This document shows positions 56,929-64,000 of a stretch of 64,000 nucleotides of DNA, piece by piece. Every line of letters starts with the position of its first letter. Position 1 is the first letter of the stretch. Both the position numbers and the translations under genes were made by a program. The notes under the pieces were generated by a model. It had not been told where the DNA came from. It ran no database searches and saw only the letters and a list, made by a program, of their open reading frames with translations. The stretch comes from Paraspadella gotoi (lineage: Eukaryota > Chaetognatha), in NCBI GenBank assembly GCA_051294375.1, contig CM119266.1, positions 17,230,087-17,294,086 of the forward strand, given 5' to 3'.

Positions 56929-58204
56929 ATACATATATATAAAGAAAGAACGAATTTCTAACCATCGAAGTCGATGACTTAACCACCTGTTTTCTTCCTC
57001 TGGTGTCATAGACTTTTTTACGTTTTTTTTTCTTTAAGAGTCAGATAGAGAGGGTGGTAGGGAGAGAAAGGGGGGAGGGGAAGAAAGAGATGGAGAGAGA
57101 GAGAGAGAGAGAGAGAGTGAAAGAGTGAAAGAGTGAGAGAGAGTGAGTGAGAGAGATTTATGGTGGAGCACGAAAAGCAAAGTTAGAGAACAAAGAAGAA
57201 AGAAAAAAAAAAGGATAAGGAAAAATTTTGAAAAAAAAAACCTATATCATTTTCTTTGACCGCCCATTACACTGTTTTCTATTTTTCACTCCCTTCCCTT
57301 CCCTCCTATTATATCTTTCGCTCCCCTCGTTTGCTCCTTCTAACTCCACCTCTCAAAAAACCAACTGTTTCTATTTTGACAAAAAAAAAAAAAATGAATA
57401 GAATAAAAATAATTTTGGAGCGGATGAACAATTGAATTTGTAAATGGAAGAGTTTTCATAAAAGATATAGGACTTTCCTTGTAAGAGATATGACTTAAAA
57501 GAGATGTGACTTTTCTTACAAGAAATGGGACTTTTCATTCAGGAGAAAGGACTTTTCTTCAAAGATATAGAACTTTTCTAAAAAAGAGATATCACATTCC
57601 TTAATAGAGATAGGACTCTTCTTCGTCGTCGTCGTTGTTGTTTTTGTCAGCGTTAACTGCGTTTGTCATTTTCGACACAACAAAGCAGACAATTCCTGAA
57701 TTTAGTCGTCGTCATCGTCATCGTTATCGTCGTCGTCGTCCTTCTGTTTGTTATGATCTCGAGTTGTGTCTGAGTTTTCCTCACCCAAGATAAGAAAGTT
57801 TATTTACCTCAACTTTGTATCTTTTTTTGACAAAATTTATTCGTTTGAACCTCAGTTTATCTGTTGAAAGCCCAAAACTTACCGAATATATGTAAAAAAT
57901 TATATCAGTTTTTCAATTAAGTATGAAATTGGTACTACAAAGGATTCAATTAATAAACAATCCAACTTTGAACATTCCACGTGGGGTTTGTTAAGAACTC
58001 CATAGTCCATACCTATTACAAGATAAATACATAGCGGGACCCTGAAGGCTTTCAATCAAAACTGTTTTCCACTCTCGTTTATTTAATTCCAGAGAACCTG
58101 GTTTTCTTATTGATGGAGAGATAATGTTTTTATGAACAGTTACAATTATATAGTATACATTCGATTTAATTTAATATAAAAATATTCGCTACCCGAAACC
58201 TCGT

Positions 58205-58208
58205 TGGA

Positions 58209-58284
<76 letters not shown>

Positions 58285-58412
58285 CTTATTCATTTCTCAG
58301 TCAGCTGATTTTTCCCAGAGAGGGAATTCCCCTTCCCTGGCCGCGACATCTGTACCTCACCTTTTGGTCGGGCTACACTTTGCCCCTTACCAAATTAGAT
58401 TCGTCTCTCTCT

Positions 58413-58494
<82 letters not shown>

Positions 58495-58495
58495 T
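58205..58495. repeat. Two (CT)n runs around a 110-base GC-richer segment
   Basis: CT runs at 58210-58279 and 58405-58490. The segment between them is preceded by TTTCTCAG and might be an exon on the plus strand, but no donor is seen. Confidence 0.6.
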
Positions 58496-58609
58496 CCGCA
58501 AATCTTCAGGCTTTGTACTTCGAACTCAGCGAATGGACTCCTAAAGCGAAATCAAAAAGGAATTCAGGTGAATGAACTCAGTTCAGAATTTCACTCCATA
58601 CCGGGATAG

Positions 58610-60030
58610 AAAACTGTAGGCGATACAAAGTTAACAATCTCATAGAGGACAACTATGTTATACATAGTAGACTAAATAAATAAATCTTTATTTGTCTGCT
58701 TTAATCTTTGAATTTGAATTAGAAGATTAAAGTGTCTTTATTTCAAAACGAGCGAGTTACATCTTACAAATAAAATTTGAGATTTTACTAAACAAATTCT
58801 CATGCTCGATGCTCATTTTTCCTCTGCTTCTTGCTCCCATTGGATCGAGAAGAGTTTCTCTTCTTGTTTCATCGATCGCGATCGGGCCGCTGAATCGACG
58901 GCAGCGCCACCAAAGGTTACGGGAAAAAGAAAAATTATTAAATATATAAAAGAAAACTTTTAATATATGAAATTTCTCTTATTTGTTATTATTGAGATTG
59001 AATCAGGTCAACATTGGATATGTAACGACATTGCAGGGCAAATTATCTATATAGGCTATATTTTGAAAAATAAGATCGGTTCATCCAATGTGTTGCGCCG
59101 CAGTGACTTTATTTCTCGTGTATTTCCCTTTGATCAAATAATATGACATGACATGACATTAAACTTTCTTAGCCGGTGTATTTATGACATGCACTGCATC
59201 AAAATTCTGTCTTAACAAATGAGCAACCAACTATAAGCAAATTATATTCATTTTTAACATATACCAATGAACTAACAGACCGACCGACCGACCGACGGAC
59301 AGACCGACCAAAAAGTGACTTATAGAGTTGCTCCGCGAGTACTCGTGGCTCAACTAAAAAGCAACGTCAAGTTCAAGGTGTTAGGGTGGACGGATTTCAT
59401 GAGGATCACATGATATAAAATTATAAAATATATGCACACCAATCATCTTTTATACAAACGCATGAACTTTCTGATCACATAAGCATTTACCATATTTGTC
59501 AGCGAATTGAATCAATATTTTGTAAATTATGATGCTTCATTATGATGGTAATCTGAGCACTTTTTTAGGTATTCATGTAATTACATAAATATGAAATATA
59601 TACCCATTAAAGGTTTTAGGGTATTTTAACTTTCTATACAACAAATAAGAACCTAATTTTTTTACTGAAGCAAATGAACAAAAAAAATTTGGTTTTCATT
59701 ATTTCGTTAAAAAAAAAATTAGCTATAATTATTTTTCTGAGTTGCATTTACTGGATGTTTGTCATTAACAGATATAAAGTAGAGAATATTTTTTTAATAA
59801 ATGCAGTATTACCGGACTTAACAGCATCAAAAATAAAAATGGGACAGACCATGAACAGACAGATATACCGACCGACCGAATGACCGACCTACTGAAAAGT
59901 GACCTAAAGAGTTGATCCGTAAGTAATCGCGGCGCAACTAAAAAACGGAAGAAAATAAGAACGGAAAGAAGAACGGAAGAAATACATAGTCAAAGATTAG
60001 GCTATAATAATAGTAAATTAGTAATAATAA

Positions 60031-60102
<72 letters not shown>

Positions 60103-60209
60103 TAATAATAATAAATAATAAATTTGATAACCCAAAAGGGCTTCTGAGGAAGAAAAGACTGAAGTTCATCAGTTTTATTGGAATTTGAATCTCTCGCTCT
60201 CTTTCTCTT

Positions 60210-60250
<41 letters not shown>

Positions 60251-60965
60251 GCCTCTCTCTCTCCTCTCGTCTCTCCTGTATTCTGAAGCGTGTCTCAGGG
60301 TCACAATTTCAGATCCAGAGGACAAGAGTCATCAACGGGGCTCAAAGTGAACATATGTTAGAACATTGAAACCAGTTCTTTCATTCTCTTTCTCTCTCTT
60401 TCTCTCTCTTTCTCTCTCTCTGAACTCACCCCATTCGGCCATTTATTCCTTCTTTCTTCTTGTGAGTCTAAGAACATTAATTTTGTTAAAAAATGTGTAA
60501 TTATTATTTTCTTGAATCTTGAATCTTCTTTAAGGAAAACTTGACCAAAAAAGAAGAATAAAAATCACGAGAGAAAAAAATTTAAAAAATGACTTCGTAG
60601 TGAAAAGGAAAAAAATGGAATTAAGTTGCAGATGCATCGCGGTTAATTTTTTTTTATTATTATTATTTTTTAAATAAAAAATTGAATAGTTATAAAATAT
60701 TTATCGCCAATAATCAGTCAATTATATTTAAACAGAATTTAGTTATAGCATAACTATTATAACTTAAAAAAGTTTTGAAAATAAATTAAGTCTATTATAT
60801 TAAATATTATTAAAATAAAGATTATTAATATCAAATTGTATTTAGAATTATATGAAAATATTAATTTATTGCGTTTAGAGTTGCGGATTAGTTTAAGAGA
60901 GATGCATCAAGAAAAAGAGGCGGATTCGAGTTTATGAGATAAATTTGGTTCTAGAAAAGCGATAA

Positions 60966-61009
<44 letters not shown>

Positions 61010-62224
61010 AAAGTGGTTAGTTATGAGAAAAAGGTATTGCACTTGAAACGAAACTTGAAATGATATCAATGATATCAGATCAACCACTTGATTTCTTCGG
61101 ACGAGTCACTAATTTTTTTTATTCTTTCATTTCTTCTTTATTTTTTTAAACTATTTATTGATTTACATTTATGTTTTACTTTGTATATTTTTTTCTTTAC
61201 CTCGGGTATTGCGTGACAAACCTATCAATAACCCGATTAAAAAAAAAATAACAGAACGTCGCGTGTTATTTTGTTTGTTTTTGAAGAAAACAAAAACTAA
61301 GAAAATATTATTAGTGAAAATTTTGAATAACACATTTATTTATATATTGACATATATATACTACACGAAATTTAATTATTTAATTATTTAATTATTTAAT
61401 TTAGTTATGGGCTGAAACCGTTTTTTTTTCTCTTTTAACCTCAAAATGTCAAACTCATCAGATTGTGACGACGATTAGCGCAGTGATGATTACATTAAAT
61501 AAAAAATAAAGTAAAGATTAAAAATGAAAAGGAGATTTAAAATATATATGACGTAACTGAAAAGAAAGAGAAGAATGAAAAATGAAAAAAAAAAGAAACA
61601 TGGATAATTGGATATTACAAAGGAGAAATTAAGAATGGAAGAAAAAAGATCAAATTTAACCAAAAAAAAGGAGATAAATAAAATAAACGTTGAAGAAGAC
61701 AGAAGAATAAATATAAAACGGTCAATAATAATTACGTTATTGAATATATGTTAAAATTAAGAGTGCAAAAAAAGCAAATAAGAGGACAATCAATTTTATC
61801 TTTCCTTTTATCGATTATCTCATTTTAAAATACTTTATCACATTTATCAATATTTCAATCTTTTTAACTTTTCACAAATCGCGTATTTGGAATCAGAAGC
61901 GAGTTTAATCTTTTTCTCTATGAATCAGTCGTTGTCATCTTTATCATTCTCATTCGTTATCTTTATCATCGTCATCATCATTATCATCATCATCGAAGCG
62001 GGTTTTGCCGTATTGGGTAAAGCCATCAGATATCGGGTTCAATCCCGAACGGCCGTAAACCGCCTTAAGCCGTAAGCCTGGTTCCAAGCCCATGACCCTT
62101 TCCATGGCTGCTAGAGGTGTTATCTAGTTATCTTCAGAGTCCTATCTACATAATCAGTGTCACAACAAGATCATCATCAACACTACCACAATTATCATCG
62201 CTATCACCATCACTTCTCACTCAC
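58610..62224. other. Repeat-rich region without clear genes
   Basis: Contains the GACA-core repeats (59275-59470, 59850-59945), an AAT run (60030-60118), CT/GA runs (60216-60246, 60970-61005), a SINE (61998-62140) and AT-rich filler. A GC-richer piece at 58855-58920 was seen without a usable frame. Confidence 0.5.
61998..62140 (+). repeat. SINE copy with B-box
   Basis: GCCGTATTGGGTAAAGCCAT, then ATCGGGTTCAATCCCGAACG (B-box-like), CGTAAACCGCC and CCATGGCTGCTAGAG, matching the minus-strand element at 2525-2660. Confidence 0.6.
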
Positions 62225-62522
62225 ATCCGTGACAAGAGGCGCAGAGACACTTCATTTCTCCTCCGGTCGTCATCTCCGTCGGTCCAAACGAAAACGCGGC
62301 GTCGAACGACGCCGCAACGAAACCGGCGTCGTGGAGGGGGACGCCGCGAGCTCGCGTCCTCCCGCGACCGGAAATTGGAGGTGGCATTGCGGGAGGCGCG
62401 AGGGAGTGAGGAGCGAGCGGGTGCGGTGCCAGGGAATGAGGGGCCAGAGAAGGAGGGGCCAGGGAATTAGGGGCCATCTCTTCCAGGCCGACGATAGACG
62501 TAGGAGCCAAAGACGAATTCAT
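62225..62522 (-). CDS. GC-rich exon with LAPHS repeats, possible HNF4 first coding exon
   Basis: ATG at 62520-62522 opens a 298-base frame ending in a good donor (GGAT|GTGAGTG). It reads MNSSLAPTSIVGLEEMAPNS, then four to five repeats like SLAPHSLAP, MPPPISGRGRTRA, and ends CLCASCHG in phase 1. The poly-His exon at 48598 starts in phase 1, so the two could join, but 13.6 kb and a palindrome lie between. The base composition contrasts sharply with flanking AT-rich DNA. Family not recognised; it may belong to a different gene on the minus strand. Confidence 0.4.
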
Positions 62523-63120
62523 TTAGGGAATTTTTTTTTAAATTTTCTTTATTTTGGTTCCATTTAGTTTATTTGGTTCTGTTTTGTTTGGTTCTGCTTT
62601 GATTTATTTCTATTTTTTTTTCTGTTTTCGTTTATTTTATTTCGTTTTTTTTCTTTTTAGCTTATTTTGTTTTGCTTTATTATTTGTTTCATATTCTTTT
62701 TTATCTCATCGGTATTTTTTTAACGTTTCGGTTTTTTAATTTAATTTTTTGGGTTTTTTTTCTATTTTCTTTGTTGTCTTCTTTTTTTAATTATACTTTT
62801 TTACTTTCGTTTATTTATCGCTTATTTATCTTTTATCTTTGTTTTTTTTTTATTCTGTCTGTGTCGTCATCACATATCAATACTTCTTAAACTATATACC
62901 TACGTATATACAATAGGTTTTCTTTTTTTATGATTTCGTTTTTACTTTTTTAATTTTTTTATTCCAGAACTAAAAAGTGAAAAATCTAAAGAAAACGGAA
63001 AATCTTTTTTTTTAAATTTATTAAGTTGATTTTTTATTTTAGATTCAGATGTTTTTATGGAAAGAGAAGAGAAAAAATTGATTGTGACTGATGAAGATTT
63101 ATACAAACGCCTCTCTCTCA

Positions 63121-63208
<88 letters not shown>

Positions 63209-64000
63209 CGCGCACAATGAATCAATGTTTCCCAAAAGAGAGGTTCTAATTTCGTAAAAATCAGAAAATTGTTGCAGTGTTATTTTACTTTTTTCACGTC
63301 ATCAAAGAACTAATTTGTAAAAATATTGTCATTTTGAATTTTTACTTGATTATTACTATCACTATTCTTGACTTAACTGCATTGTATTGCGAATATTCCG
63401 ATTTGTTGTTGTAGTTCGGTTGTTGTTATTATATTTCGTGTTTGTTTTTATTTCAATTTTTTGGCAAAGATTTTTGTCGCTTAAAAAAAATCTAATTTAT
63501 GAAAAAACATCAATTTTGTTTCTTCATCGACGGAAATCTTGGGTTTTACTGTAGACAAATCAGTTTGCATTGTTTTGAAGTTGATTCAATTATAGTTCTC
63601 TGTAATTAAATTGTTTTCTATAAATTTGCTTTCTCCCACATAGCTATTTTCTATCTATCTTTATTTCTTTTTCATGTCTTTCTTTCTTTCTCTATTTTTC
63701 TTGTCTTTTTTCCTTTTTTTCTTTCTTTTCTATGTTTCTTTCTTTATTTTTTATCTTTCTTTCATTTCTTTTTCTGTTTTGAAGCGTAAAAAGATTGACA
63801 TTCAGTGTCAAGAAGTAAACACATAATAAAATATAAAACTAAAAGAAAACACAAAAAGACATATACATATATTTTTTTTCTTGAATCCATTCCAACGATA
63901 TTTTATGTTAAGGAGTGTTTAAAGCAAAACATTTCTTATTTGATAAAAGTTTATTTTAATTTTGGAGCGAGTCTTTGTACGTACAGTCGCTCGAGATGCA
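62523..64000. other. T-rich and CT-repeat DNA at the window end
   Basis: Long T-rich tract (62525-62870), AT-rich DNA and a CT run (63129-63205). The plus-strand piece at 63043-63105, after TATTTTAG, reads SDVFMEREEKKLIVTDEDLY and could be an exon, but no donor was found. Confidence 0.4.

Noticed and set aside
58496-58545. 50-base minus-strand microexon reading SPFAEFEVQSLKICG, faintly like the HNF4 N-terminus
   Set aside because: It has an acceptor and a GTGAGA donor, but its phase fits neither the 62225 exon nor the poly-His exon, and the similarity is too short.
60002-60325. Frame with poly-Tyr/Ile and RERERE
   Set aside because: It is a translation of AAT and CT microsatellites.

Overview
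The window is intron-bearing, AT-rich metazoan nuclear DNA. It is full of long (GA)n/(CT)n runs, other microsatellites, tRNA-derived SINE-like repeats and inverted-repeat elements, and it has two runs of N (49446-49455 and 53704-53728). Introns are GT-AG. I rebuilt genes by following reading frame, splice-site phase and family motifs across exons, because almost no gene is visible as one open frame. The gene set is an HNF4 nuclear receptor, an AA15 copper oxygenase, a GT29 sialyltransferase of ST6GalNAc type, a vWA/EGF/VMO-I secreted protein and C2H2 zinc-finger proteins. This fits an invertebrate animal. A sialyltransferase of this type is more usual in deuterostomes or lophotrochozoans than in insects, but I cannot name the phylum.

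Layout: 1-3.9 kb repeats; 3.9-6.7 kb a complete five-exon GT29 sialyltransferase (+); 7.2-15.3 kb a single-pass membrane protein of unknown family (-), with a 2.2-kb terminal-inverted-repeat element in its largest intron; 16.5 to about 48.6 kb (possibly 62.5 kb) an HNF4 orthologue (-).

The HNF4 gene hosts other genes on the opposite strand. Its intron between ligand-domain exons (22.0-38.5 kb) holds an AA15 lytic polysaccharide monooxygenase with a C-terminal GPI-type tail (23.6-33.5 kb). A 6.5-kb intron of that gene carries two paralogous zinc-finger genes without introns in their coding parts. The same HNF4 intron then holds a repeat-rich acidic gene (33.6-37.6 kb). The intron between the DNA-binding domain and the hinge (41.1-47.0 kb) is almost filled by a 13-exon gene for a secreted vWA - eight EGF - VMO-I protein.

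From 48.1 to 53.7 kb lies a large palindrome whose right arm looks like a lower-quality inverse copy of the left arm, including one HNF4 exon. I think this is more likely a long-read or assembly artefact than biology. From 53.7 kb to the end there is mostly repeat DNA, with one GC-rich exon at 62.2-62.5 kb that could be the HNF4 first coding exon.

Two recurring patterns stand out. First, dinucleotide runs respect gene strand: CT before acceptors and GA after donors. Second, several minisatellites start at exon ends and copy the splice donor; the best one copies the HNF4 AF-2 helix in frame.
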